Of a stretch of 48,626 bases of DNA, positions 33,124-40,338 are shown piece after piece. How positions within the stretch are numbered: position 1 is the stretch's first letter; the number at the start of each line of letters is the position of its first letter. The notes below the pieces were generated by a model. The model made no database searches. It saw only the letters and a list, made by a program, of their open reading frames with translations, and had not been told where the DNA came from. The translations under genes and the position numbers were made by a program. The stretch is from Kiritimatiellia bacterium (lineage in GTDB: Bacteria; Verrucomicrobiota; Kiritimatiellia; RFP12; UBA1067): assembly GCA_017403825.1 (NCBI GenBank), contig JAFRDO010000021.1, positions 1 to 48,626 of the forward strand, given 5' to 3'.

Positions 33124-33153
33124 TATTGGTGGCGGAGATTGGTGCCAAGAACA

Positions 33154-34203
33154 ATGTCGATTGTCGACGAGATACGGGAAGATCGCGAAAAGGGTGCAAA
33201 ACGCCTTGAGAGCGAGTACAGGGCGGGTCTTATGGCCCTGGCACGGCGCTTTTGCGCCGACGAGTCTGATGCGGCGGAACTCGTAAACCGTACGTTTGCT
33301 GTCGTCGTTGATAACATTGACAGCTATCTTGAGCAGTCGGCGTTCTTCGGATGGATGTCGCGCATACTCATCAACTGCCATTCAAAGGATATCCGCAGGA
33401 AATCCAACGAGATGGAATTCTGTGACGCGGAACTCCCCGAAGACGCTCCGGATGACGAAGCCTGTGCGCGCATCTTCCGTGAGGTGGATGCATCGATTCT
33501 GCGCGATGCAATCGACCGGCTTCCGTCCGACATGAAGCAGACGCTCATGCTGCACTATTTTATGGATATGCCGGTAAAGGAAGTGGCCCGCGTGCTGTCG
33601 ATACCTTCTGGCACCGTGATGTGGCGGCTTCACTATGCGAGGAAGATTCTCGGTGCAAAGCTGGGAGCGCAGATTCGCAAGAAGCCGGTCGTGGCGTTGA
33701 TCGTGGCGGGGCTGATGCTTCTTGGTGTGACGGCGGCGGTGATGGTAGCGAATGAAAAATCGGGAGCGAGGAGTATAGAATTAGAGGGTGGCGAAGTGCC
33801 GGTTGTGCGAGAAGTTACGGGAACGATTGAAGTGACGGAGAGTCAGACCGAGTCGCGCCAGCCAGATCTTCTGACAATAGACGCAAAACCAGACAAGGAG
33901 AAATCGGAGATGAGTGCTACTGCAAAAGGCAGGCTGCTTGGAGTCCTCTCGGCAGTTGCCATGACAGGCGCGGTTCTTCCGCGAACGGCAAATGGCGATG
34001 AATACCAGTTCATCGTTTCAGGTTATCCCGCGGCAAATCCGTCGTGTTCTGCAATGTCAGGCGAGATAGAGCTGGGGACAGGCGCTTATCGCGTTATGAG
34101 CGAGGCCGACGTGCTTGAGGCGCGATCTTGCTCGAAATCGTTGTCTGCGGCGGTCGCGATCGACGCAACGCCGTTCTCTGCCATTGTCATCATCATCAAA
34201 TAA
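33154..34203 (+). CDS. Sigma-70 family (ECF) factor fused to a membrane segment and exported tail
   Basis: The 349-residue protein is modular. Residues about 20-85 are sigma region 2 (ESEYRAGLMALARRF, FFGWMSRILINCHSKDIRR). Residues about 118-170 are region 4 (LRDAIDRLPSDMKQTLMLHYF, VKEVARVLSIPSGTVMWRLHYA). Residues about 180-198 form a membrane helix (VVALIVAGLMLLGVTAAVMVA), then a polar linker. From residue 253 a second signal-like segment (MSATAKGRLLGVLSAVAMTGAVL) leads a 97-residue tail ending SAIVIIIK. The sigma part would be cytosolic and the linker extracytoplasmic, suggesting a tethered or cleavage-released factor. GTG 33142 and TTG 33139 are alternative starts. The SUMF1 gene follows. 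Confidence 0.8.
   Translation: MSIVDEIREDREKGAKRLESEYRAGLMALARRFCADESDAAELVNRTFAVVVDNIDSYLEQSAFFGWMSRILINCHSKDIRRKSNEMEFCDAELPEDAPDDEACARIFREVDASILRDAIDRLPSDMKQTLMLHYFMDMPVKEVARVLSIPSGTVMWRLHYARKILGAKLGAQIRKKPVVALIVAGLMLLGVTAAVMVANEKSGARSIELEGGEVPVVREVTGTIEVTESQTESRQPDLLTIDAKPDKEKSEMSATAKGRLLGVLSAVAMTGAVLPRTANGDEYQFIVSGYPAANPSCSAMSGEIELGTGAYRVMSEADVLEARSCSKSLSAAVAIDATPFSAIVIIIK
33895..33912 (+). promoter_or_regulatory. Internal ribosome-binding site and ATG within the sigma-fusion gene
   Basis: AAGGAG at 33895-33900 stands nine bases before an in-frame ATG at 33910. The 97-residue product from this start would open with a signal-peptide-like sequence. The separate small protein may be made in addition to, or instead of, the full fusion. 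Confidence 0.55.
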
Positions 34204-34224
34204 TCTTGAAACCAAGGAGAAAAC

Positions 34225-35622
34225 ATGAACACGAAAGTAATGATGTGTTGCGCCGCATCGCTTGCCGCTGCCGCTCTTATGGCTTCGGACACCCCCGAAG
34301 TCTTCAACGTCCTGATGTCGCAGGCATCGACCGGGCGCAGGGTGACGATCACTTATGAACTCGACAATGCGCCGAACGGCGCGGTCGTCACGCTTGATGT
34401 TGTCACGAATCGTACGGGTGCGGTGACGAACAACGACGCCGACTGGGTTTCAATAGGCGGTGCGGCGGTCTGCAACGCGAACGGCGCGGTATGGCGCAAG
34501 GTGACAAGCGCAGACGCCGACGTTAACGGGAAGTACACGATTACGTGGCGTCCTGAGCTGTCGTGGGAAGGGCACAAGATTGAACTCGCCAACGGTGGTG
34601 TGCGCGCGGTCGTGACGGCATGGGCTCTCGACAATCCGCCGGACTACATGGTCGTCGATGTCAGCGCCGCCGCCCAGCCGAACACCCAGAAGTATTATCC
34701 CGCTGCTGATTTCCTCCCAGGAGGACTTCTCGGCAATCCCAACTACCGCACTGGAATGTTGGTGATGCGCAAGATTATGGCGAAGGATGTGACGTGGATG
34801 ATGGGCTCGACTACGCTGGAGGGAGGGACGACGCGCAACGCGACACGCGAGACGACACATCAGGTCACGCTCACGAACAACTACTATTTCGGCGTGTTTC
34901 CCGTCACGCAAGCGCAATGGGAGCTGATTCAGCCGAGCCGTCTCGCACCATCTTACTACAAAAATGCTGCAGACCGTGCGATGCGCCCTGTGGAAACGGT
35001 GAGTTACAACGAGATTCGCAACTCTGCCAACCATTCGGCCAATGCCGCCCACAACTGGCCCGCCGGCCCGAATCCGAATTCTTTTCTCGGGAAGTTGCGG
35101 ACAAGGACAGGCATCGACTTCGACCTTCCTTTCGAGGCGCAATGGGAATTTGCCGCCCGTGCGGGTAATGGCGATACGAAGTGGGGTGACGGCTCGGGCG
35201 TCTTGAACAGTGACGCAGATGCGAACTTGAATCAGTTTGGACGTTATATGTATAATGGCGGCAAGGTGCAGAACGGAACGTCCTACGCCCAACCAGCCGC
35301 GACGTGCGGGGCGACCAACGGCACGGCAATCGTTGGCTCGTACGCCCCGAACTCTTGGGGAATCTACGATACGGCGGGTAATGTGTGGGAGTGGTGCCTT
35401 GACTGGTTCATGGAAAGCATCACTGCATACGGCGGTAGTGTGAATATCAACCCTGCTGCACCTGCCAACACCCTGTCCGGAGCGGCTGGCACGTCCCGCG
35501 TAAAGCGGGGCGGAAGCTGGAGCAACGCGGCTGGCTATTGCCGACCGGCGTTTCGTGATGCTGATGTGCCAACGAACTACGCCATCAACTACGGCTTCCG
35601 CGTCATTTGCCCAGTGGAATAG
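34225..35622 (+). CDS. Secreted SUMF1/formylglycine-generating-enzyme-like protein
   Basis: The 465-residue protein has a signal peptide (MNTKVMMCCAASLAAAALMA). Residues about 24-150 form a beta-rich N-terminal domain (VNGKYTITWRPELSW). Residues about 180-463 form the SUMF1 fold: YYFGVFPVTQAQWELI, PVETVSYNEIR, FDLPFEAQWEFAARAG, NSWGIYDTAGNVWEWCLDWF, and VKRGGSWSNAAGYCRPAFRDAD. True formylglycine generators have two cysteines in the last block (RGGSxxC....C). Here only the second is present, so sulfatase maturation is unlikely and a binding role is more plausible. The ribosome site AAGGAG precedes the ATG. It is probably co-transcribed with the sigma fusion 21 bases upstream. Confidence 0.88.
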   Translation: MNTKVMMCCAASLAAAALMASDTPEVFNVLMSQASTGRRVTITYELDNAPNGAVVTLDVVTNRTGAVTNNDADWVSIGGAAVCNANGAVWRKVTSADADVNGKYTITWRPELSWEGHKIELANGGVRAVVTAWALDNPPDYMVVDVSAAAQPNTQKYYPAADFLPGGLLGNPNYRTGMLVMRKIMAKDVTWMMGSTTLEGGTTRNATRETTHQVTLTNNYYFGVFPVTQAQWELIQPSRLAPSYYKNAADRAMRPVETVSYNEIRNSANHSANAAHNWPAGPNPNSFLGKLRTRTGIDFDLPFEAQWEFAARAGNGDTKWGDGSGVLNSDADANLNQFGRYMYNGGKVQNGTSYAQPAATCGATNGTAIVGSYAPNSWGIYDTAGNVWEWCLDWFMESITAYGGSVNINPAAPANTLSGAAGTSRVKRGGSWSNAAGYCRPAFRDADVPTNYAINYGFRVICPVE

Positions 35623-35633
35623 CCAGAGCACAA

Positions 35634-35642
35634 TGATAAAAT
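35634..35642 (+). promoter_or_regulatory. Possible extended -10 before the PHP-like gene
   Basis: TGATAAAAT at 35634-35642 fits the extended -10 pattern of this genome, with no clear -35. AAGGAG follows near 35669 for ATG 35683. Confidence 0.4.
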
Positions 35643-35682
35643 CAACAAATGAGACAGATCAAAACATCAAGGAGAAGAGACT

Positions 35683-36966
35683 ATGACCAGAAAAGAGTTT
35701 TTGACAGTTTCGTCGGCGCTTGCGGCGACGGGGCGCGTGTTCGGAGAGAGTCGGCCGCCTTCGACTGCTGCAAAGGCGCGTGGTGATGCGCGCCCGGCCG
35801 AACCTCGCAACAGGCAACCCTATCAAGGGGTAGACTGGACGACTGCGCACCAGATACGTGGCACGACGCACGTTCACTGCACGACACAGGCGGATCTTGA
35901 CGAAATTTTGAAGCGGATTGAGTTTATCACGCTTTCCAACTACTATCCGAGTGCGCCGTGGTACCCGCTCGCGAAGATGACGGAGAATTACTATCGTCTT
36001 CATCACGACTTCCCCGTCATGGTGAACGGCAAGCGCGTGGAGGGCCCGTTCGACTGGAACAAGATCGTCGGGCAGTGGATCAAGGATGTTCCGCCGGAAC
36101 TGCAGAAGGAGTACCCATTCAAGGAAGGCGGCAAGATCTTCAGGCCGTTGCCGGAGGTGGTGCTGGAGGCGCCGAACGCGGAGCACCACTCCTTCTGTCT
36201 TGAGAACGGACGCATCAACGGGCATCTACACATGAACTCGCCTGGCTCCATGTTCGGCTCCGGCACATTCGACGTGGGGGTGAAGCGTAGCTTTCTGACG
36301 AGGACGCGCGGCGGCTGCAACCATGGCTCTGGCGAGTTCTGGAGCGTGGCCATTGACCACATGATAGAGGGGCTGATCTATCCTGACGGCGGCGGCGTGA
36401 CGATCAACCATCCCGTGTGGTCGGGGTATGACCGCAACTTTCTGCTGAAGATTCTCGACCACGATCCGCGTGTGCTGGGCTTGGAGGTGGTCGAAGGAGG
36501 AAGGAACTGTGGTGGCGAAGGCTATTGGGACTGGGTGTTGTCGACAGGACGGCAGTGTTTTGGATTCTTTGTGCCGGATCATGAGATTCGCAACAAGGAT
36601 GGGTCGTTCGGTGTGAACGTGCTCGTCACGCCGGAGAGGAGCGCCCACGCTTGCCTCAAGGCGTATCGAGACGGGAATTTCTACGGAGCGAAGCGCGGGT
36701 TGAACGAACTGAAGTTCACGCGCATCACATTCAACGACACGACAGTTGAGGCTGAAACCGACAAGCCTGCGCGGCTTGAGATTATCACGGCCCTTGGTGT
36801 CGTGAAGAAGGCCGAAAAGACAACCTCCATCAAATGGACGATGGAGGGCGTATATGAATATAGCGCTCCCCGGGCAAAGGCGCACATTTTTGCGCGCGTC
36901 AAGGCGTATGCGCTCGACGGCTGCGGTGAAGAGCTTTTCTCCCAGCCGTATATGCTGGTGAGTTAA
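35683..36966 (+). CDS. PHP-like metallo-hydrolase domain protein with Tat/Sec-type N-terminus
   Basis: The 427-residue protein starts MTRKEFLTVSSALAATGRVFG, a Tat-like export signal in which the twin arginine is RK. The body has PHP-type metal-binding features: GTTHVHCTTQADLDEIL (HxH, about residues 61-77), FITLSNYYPS, a histidine pair in NAEHHSF (about 166), GGVTINHPVWSGYD (about 237), GLEVVEGG and CFGFFVPDHEI (about 290). PHP proteins are phosphoesterases or related metal hydrolases. A sugar-phosphate or lipid substrate cannot be chosen. The C-terminal 90 residues look like a beta-sandwich. The next gene, a GH20-like protein, begins 18 bases later. Confidence 0.7.
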   Translation: MTRKEFLTVSSALAATGRVFGESRPPSTAAKARGDARPAEPRNRQPYQGVDWTTAHQIRGTTHVHCTTQADLDEILKRIEFITLSNYYPSAPWYPLAKMTENYYRLHHDFPVMVNGKRVEGPFDWNKIVGQWIKDVPPELQKEYPFKEGGKIFRPLPEVVLEAPNAEHHSFCLENGRINGHLHMNSPGSMFGSGTFDVGVKRSFLTRTRGGCNHGSGEFWSVAIDHMIEGLIYPDGGGVTINHPVWSGYDRNFLLKILDHDPRVLGLEVVEGGRNCGGEGYWDWVLSTGRQCFGFFVPDHEIRNKDGSFGVNVLVTPERSAHACLKAYRDGNFYGAKRGLNELKFTRITFNDTTVEAETDKPARLEIITALGVVKKAEKTTSIKWTMEGVYEYSAPRAKAHIFARVKAYALDGCGEELFSQPYMLVS

Positions 36967-36984
36967 GGCTTAAAAGGATAGGAA

Positions 36985-37929
36985 ATGACTTTTGGCCTGT
37001 TGATACAACTCGGCACTAACATGTGGGAGCGGCCCGGGGCGGTCGCCGACCACGTGCGCTGCGACGAACGGGTCTGGAACGAGATAACGGCGCGGATGGC
37101 AGAGCGCGGGGCGAACATGCTTGTCATAGACCTTGGCGAAGCGTTGTTCTACCCCAGCCACCCTGAGCTCGCCGTCAATGGGACGTGGAGCCCAGAAAAG
37201 ATGAGGGCGGAACTGGCGCGTCTTCGCAAAATGGGGATCGAGCCGATACCAAAGCTCAACTTCAGTTCCAGCCACGATCCATGGCTGGGAGAGTATTCAA
37301 GGATGCTGTCAACGGAAACGTATTACCGTGTCGTTGCGGATCTCATCAAAGACACGGCGGAAATATTCGACCATCCGCGCCTTTTCCATCTTGGTTGGGA
37401 CGAAGAGACGGCGAAAGGACAGGGAAACTACCAGTATCTGGCTGTCCGTCAGGGCGACCTGTGGTGGCATGATATGCTTTACACGGCCAAGGAGGCTGAA
37501 CGGCATGGTTCCCGCGCCTGGATATGGAGCGACAAGGAGTGGCTTCACAAGGACGAATTTCTGGCGAAGTGTCCGCGCTCGGTATTGCAGTCGCCGTGGT
37601 ACTACTGTGACGGATTCGGTTCTCAGTGGGAAAAGCGCGATGACAAGAGAATGCGAGAGGGACCTTACGCCGAGCCTTACACGCTGTGCGCGTTCAAGGA
37701 ACTGGACGAGGCGGGGTTCGACCAGATTGCCTGCGGCTCCAACTGCGGCTACAAGACGAATTTCCTGCGTCTCGTCGAGCATTGCCTGAAGAACGTGTCA
37801 AAGGAGCGGCTTCTCGGTTTTCTCCATGCGCCGTGGTGCGATGTCACGGGCTCCGATGGTGGCAAGTACCGGCAGAGGTACCTTGACGCCGTGGATCAGC
37901 TGGGTGGTGCCATAAAGCGGGTGGGATAA
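36985..37929 (+). CDS. GH20-related TIM-barrel glycosidase-like protein
   Basis: The 314-residue protein has no signal peptide and a TIM-barrel pattern: FGLLIQLGTNMW (residues 3-14), GANMLVIDLGEALFYPSHPEL, MGIEPIPKLNFSSSHDPWLG, LFHLGWDEETAKGQ (about 132-145) and SRAWIWSD. LGWDEE has the paired acidic residues at the place of the H-x-G-G-D-E motif of hexosaminidase family GH20, so a beta-hexosaminidase-like action is the best guess. Similar short proteins occur beside PHP-like or sulfatase genes in PVC bacteria. AAAGGATAGG provides the ribosome site. Confidence 0.65.
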   Translation: MTFGLLIQLGTNMWERPGAVADHVRCDERVWNEITARMAERGANMLVIDLGEALFYPSHPELAVNGTWSPEKMRAELARLRKMGIEPIPKLNFSSSHDPWLGEYSRMLSTETYYRVVADLIKDTAEIFDHPRLFHLGWDEETAKGQGNYQYLAVRQGDLWWHDMLYTAKEAERHGSRAWIWSDKEWLHKDEFLAKCPRSVLQSPWYYCDGFGSQWEKRDDKRMREGPYAEPYTLCAFKELDEAGFDQIACGSNCGYKTNFLRLVEHCLKNVSKERLLGFLHAPWCDVTGSDGGKYRQRYLDAVDQLGGAIKRVG

Positions 37930-37941
37930 CGGAAGTCGACG

Positions 37942-37957
37942 GGCTTTGTCGAAAGCC
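37942..37957. terminator. Weak hairpin between convergent genes
   Basis: GGCTTT and AAAGCC form a six-base-pair stem with a four-base loop, shortly after the GH20-like gene and facing the convergent minus-strand gene. There is no clear T run on either strand, so it may be a weak or Rho-assisted end. Confidence 0.35.
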
Positions 37958-38020
37958 GAGCCGCAGCACCTTTTCAGCATGACCGGCAAGTCGTAGAGAG
38001 TCACACGCTAACCGACCCGG

Positions 38021-38623
38021 TCAGCGGCGCGAGTTGGCGGCCCGGTAGGCTGAGGTGTCGTGCTCTATCACCATCGGAATTCCGAAGCAGATGGTTGACA
38101 TGGAACCCATGATCGCCGCGCGGAGCCCCTCTGCCTCAGCCTGCGAGAACATCAGGTGCGTTCGGCCTTCGCTTCCGTCAGATGACGTGCGGTAGAGGTC
38201 GAGCGAATATCCAGGGCGTGGGTCGATGATGTGGCGCATTGCGATCTTTGTCGATGCGCGCGCAGTGCGGTGGTAGAGCCCGTGCCCGTCGCAGAGCGAC
38301 TCGCATTCCCCTCCGAACACCTGGAGGATTGCGCAGATGTCGTTGAAGTCGAGCTTGACGGAGATTGCGTTTTCCCAGTCGAACCGGGCGAACTGCGTTG
38401 CTCCACCGGACTGGCCGCCAACGGCGCACTGGTTGGCGAGCTTCAGCATCAGGCAGCCCGCCGAGGCGTCGTGCGCCGGGTGAAGGTCGATCTTCGCCGC
38501 GCCGCCGGTGCCTTTGCCGTTTGGATGGTAGATTGCCAGCTGTGGACGGTATTGCCCCGCTTGGCGGCTTGTCGCCGATGCGGTGGACTGCTCGAATGCG
38601 TTGTCGTTATTTTGCTCGTTCAT
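38021..38623 (-). CDS. Conserved-looking protein of unknown function (possible nucleic-acid binding)
   Basis: I do not recognise this 200-residue protein with certainty. Residues 1-25 are polar and low-complexity (MNEQNNDNAFEQSTASATSR). Then a compact beta-rich domain follows: QLAIYHPNGKGTGGAAKIDL, CLMLKLANQCAVGG, FDWENAISVKLDFNDICAIL, GHGLYHRTARASTKIAMRHI, and PGYSLDLYRTSSD. A helix-rich end follows (AEGLRAAIMGSMSTICFGIP). The alternating basic/aromatic strands with a final helix recall single-strand nucleic-acid-binding folds such as whirly-like proteins, a guess from pattern only. A GAAAGGAAC ribosome site precedes ATG 38623. No signal or membrane segment. The longer upstream frame antisense to the symporter gene is a shadow. 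Confidence 0.75.
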   Translation of the reverse strand: MNEQNNDNAFEQSTASATSRQAGQYRPQLAIYHPNGKGTGGAAKIDLHPAHDASAGCLMLKLANQCAVGGQSGGATQFARFDWENAISVKLDFNDICAILQVFGGECESLCDGHGLYHRTARASTKIAMRHIIDPRPGYSLDLYRTSSDGSEGRTHLMFSQAEAEGLRAAIMGSMSTICFGIPMVIEHDTSAYRAANSRR

Positions 38624-38756
38624 GTTGTCGTTCCTTTCTGCCTTCGTCGTTGAAGACGCGGGTAGTATGACATACAGTTGCGATCTTCGGGTCACGGACA
38701 TGCCTCCATCGTGCCATTTTTTCGAGGCACGGCGGGCATGGCACATGCGTCGGCGG

Positions 38757-38785
38757 TTGAATAGGGGCGTAGGGTTTGGTATCAT
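38757..38785 (+). promoter_or_regulatory. Promoter of the DAACS symporter gene
   Basis: TTGAAT (38757-38762) and TATCAT (38780-38785) are 17 bases apart, with TTTGG before the -10. The ATG at 38795 is nine bases downstream, so the leader is only 2-3 nt. Confidence 0.65.
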
Positions 38786-38794
38786 ACGCGAATC

Positions 38795-39982
38795 ATGAAG
38801 AAGATCAAGGTTGGCCTTTTCTGGCGGATACTGATAGCCATCGCGGTCGGCGTGGCGCTCGGCTTCGCGGCCATGCACACGGGCGCGGTCGGCGAAGTCG
38901 GCGTGCGCGTCCTTAAGACCTTCAACGTCCTGTTCGCGCAAGTGCTGAAGTTCATCGTGCCGCTTCTCATACTCGGCCTGGTGACTCCGGCCATAGCGAA
39001 CGCCGGCAAGGGCGCGGGCAAGCTGTTGCTTTTCGTCATGGTGTTCTCGTACCTGTCGACGTGCGCCGCGTCGCTGTTCGCCTACTTTGCGGCCGGACGG
39101 CTTCTGCCGCTCTATGTCGCCAAGGGCGCGGTAGCTGCGACAGGCGCGGCGGCGCAGGTGCTGCCGTACATCGACGTCAAGATTCCGCCGGTGTGCGACG
39201 TCCTGACCGCGCTCGCGCTTTCGTTCATGGTCGGCATCGGCATCGTGGCCACGGGGGCGGTGCGCGTAAAGGCGGCTGCGGACGAGTTCGCGCGGATCGT
39301 GACGCTGACCATACAGCGGGTGATTATCCCCGGCCTGCCGATTTACATCATGACGATGATCTGCGAGATGACGGCGTCCGGCAAGATCGGCGCGATGGCC
39401 GTGACGATGGCGGAGGTGATTGGCACGGGCTGGGCGCTGACGATTGTGTTTCTCATTGCGCTCTACGTGGTCGCCGGGGCCGTTGCCGGGAAGAATCCGT
39501 TCAAGTGCCTGTGGAACATGGCGCCCGCGTACCTGACGGGACTTTCCATCGCATCGTCGTCGGCGGTGATACCGGTTACGCTCGAATGCTGCAAGAAGAA
39601 CGAAATCTCGGAAGACGTCCGCGACTTCGTCGTGCCGCTGTGCGCGAACGTCCACATGGTCGGCAGCGCGATAAAGATGATAACTTCGACGCTGGCGGTC
39701 GTGCTCATCTTCGACCTCGACGTCACGTTTGCGCAGGTTGTGCACTTCACGTGCCTGTTCGCGATTGCGGCGGTCGCCGCGCCTGGCGTGATGTGCGGGG
39801 TGCTGATGGCGTCAGTAGGTTTCCTTGATTCGGTTCTCGGCCTCTCTCCGGAGCACATATCGGTTATGATGGCGTTCTACATGGCGCTTGACGGGTACGG
39901 TCCTGCGGCCAACGTTACGGGCGATGGAGCCGTCGCGCTTGTAGCGGACCGGTTCTTCGGACGCCGGGGAGACGCGGCATGA
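38795..39982 (+). CDS. Dicarboxylate/amino acid:cation symporter (DAACS family)
   Basis: The 395-residue protein has about eight membrane spans plus two re-entrant loops. Family landmarks are FIVPLLILGLVTPAIANAG (about residues 52-70), the serine-rich hairpin loop SIASSSAVIPVTLECC (about 251-266) and the substrate/sodium motif YGPAANVTGDGAVALVAD (about 368-385). These transporters import glutamate, aspartate, serine or C4-dicarboxylates with sodium or protons; the substrate cannot be fixed here. The stop overlaps folB (ATGA). Confidence 0.92.
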   Translation: MKKIKVGLFWRILIAIAVGVALGFAAMHTGAVGEVGVRVLKTFNVLFAQVLKFIVPLLILGLVTPAIANAGKGAGKLLLFVMVFSYLSTCAASLFAYFAAGRLLPLYVAKGAVAATGAAAQVLPYIDVKIPPVCDVLTALALSFMVGIGIVATGAVRVKAAADEFARIVTLTIQRVIIPGLPIYIMTMICEMTASGKIGAMAVTMAEVIGTGWALTIVFLIALYVVAGAVAGKNPFKCLWNMAPAYLTGLSIASSSAVIPVTLECCKKNEISEDVRDFVVPLCANVHMVGSAIKMITSTLAVVLIFDLDVTFAQVVHFTCLFAIAAVAAPGVMCGVLMASVGFLDSVLGLSPEHISVMMAFYMALDGYGPAANVTGDGAVALVADRFFGRRGDAA

Positions 39983-40317
39983 AACTTCGGTTGAACGGGC
40001 TCGACGTAGACTGCGTCATCGGCGAGCGCCCAGACGAGCGGGAGCGTCCGCAGCGTCTGCGCGTTGACGTGGAGCTGACCGTCGGCGACCGCGCGGCGGA
40101 GACGGACGACCTTGGCGATGCTGTCAACTACGCGACGCTGGCGGAGGCGATTCGGGCGGCGCTGACGGAGGCGAAGTGCCGGCTGATAGAGCGCGCCGCG
40201 AAGGTCGTGCGCGACGTCTGCATGTCCGATCCGCGCGTGACGTCCGCGCGCGTATCCGTAACGAAGGCGGGGGCGGTTCCGCACCTCGCCTCGGCGACTG
40301 CCGTGCTGGGCGACTGA
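39979..40317 (+). CDS. folB: Dihydroneopterin aldolase
   Basis: FolB cleaves dihydroneopterin in folate synthesis. The 112-residue protein has the usual length and T-fold blocks: LRLNGLDVDCVIGERPDERERPQ (residues 3-25), LRVDVELTVG, DAVNYATLAEAIRAAL with the invariant tyrosine, and CRLIERAAKVVRDVC with the conserved LIE glutamate, then ARVSVTKAGAVPHLASA. It is coupled to the symporter gene, with which it has no obvious functional link. Confidence 0.9.
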   Translation: MKLRLNGLDVDCVIGERPDERERPQRLRVDVELTVGDRAAETDDLGDAVNYATLAEAIRAALTEAKCRLIERAAKVVRDVCMSDPRVTSARVSVTKAGAVPHLASATAVLGD

Positions 40318-40338
40318 CCGCCGCAGGGATCTTGGGCC

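Noticed and set aside
33012..33209. Short plus-strand frames before the sigma-fusion gene
   Set aside because: They cross the promoter and the inverted repeat and show no conserved protein pattern.
38624..39745. Upstream extension of the minus-strand unknown gene across the symporter gene
   Set aside because: The extension is the complement of conserved symporter codons, and a good ribosome site and ATG at 38623 define the real start.
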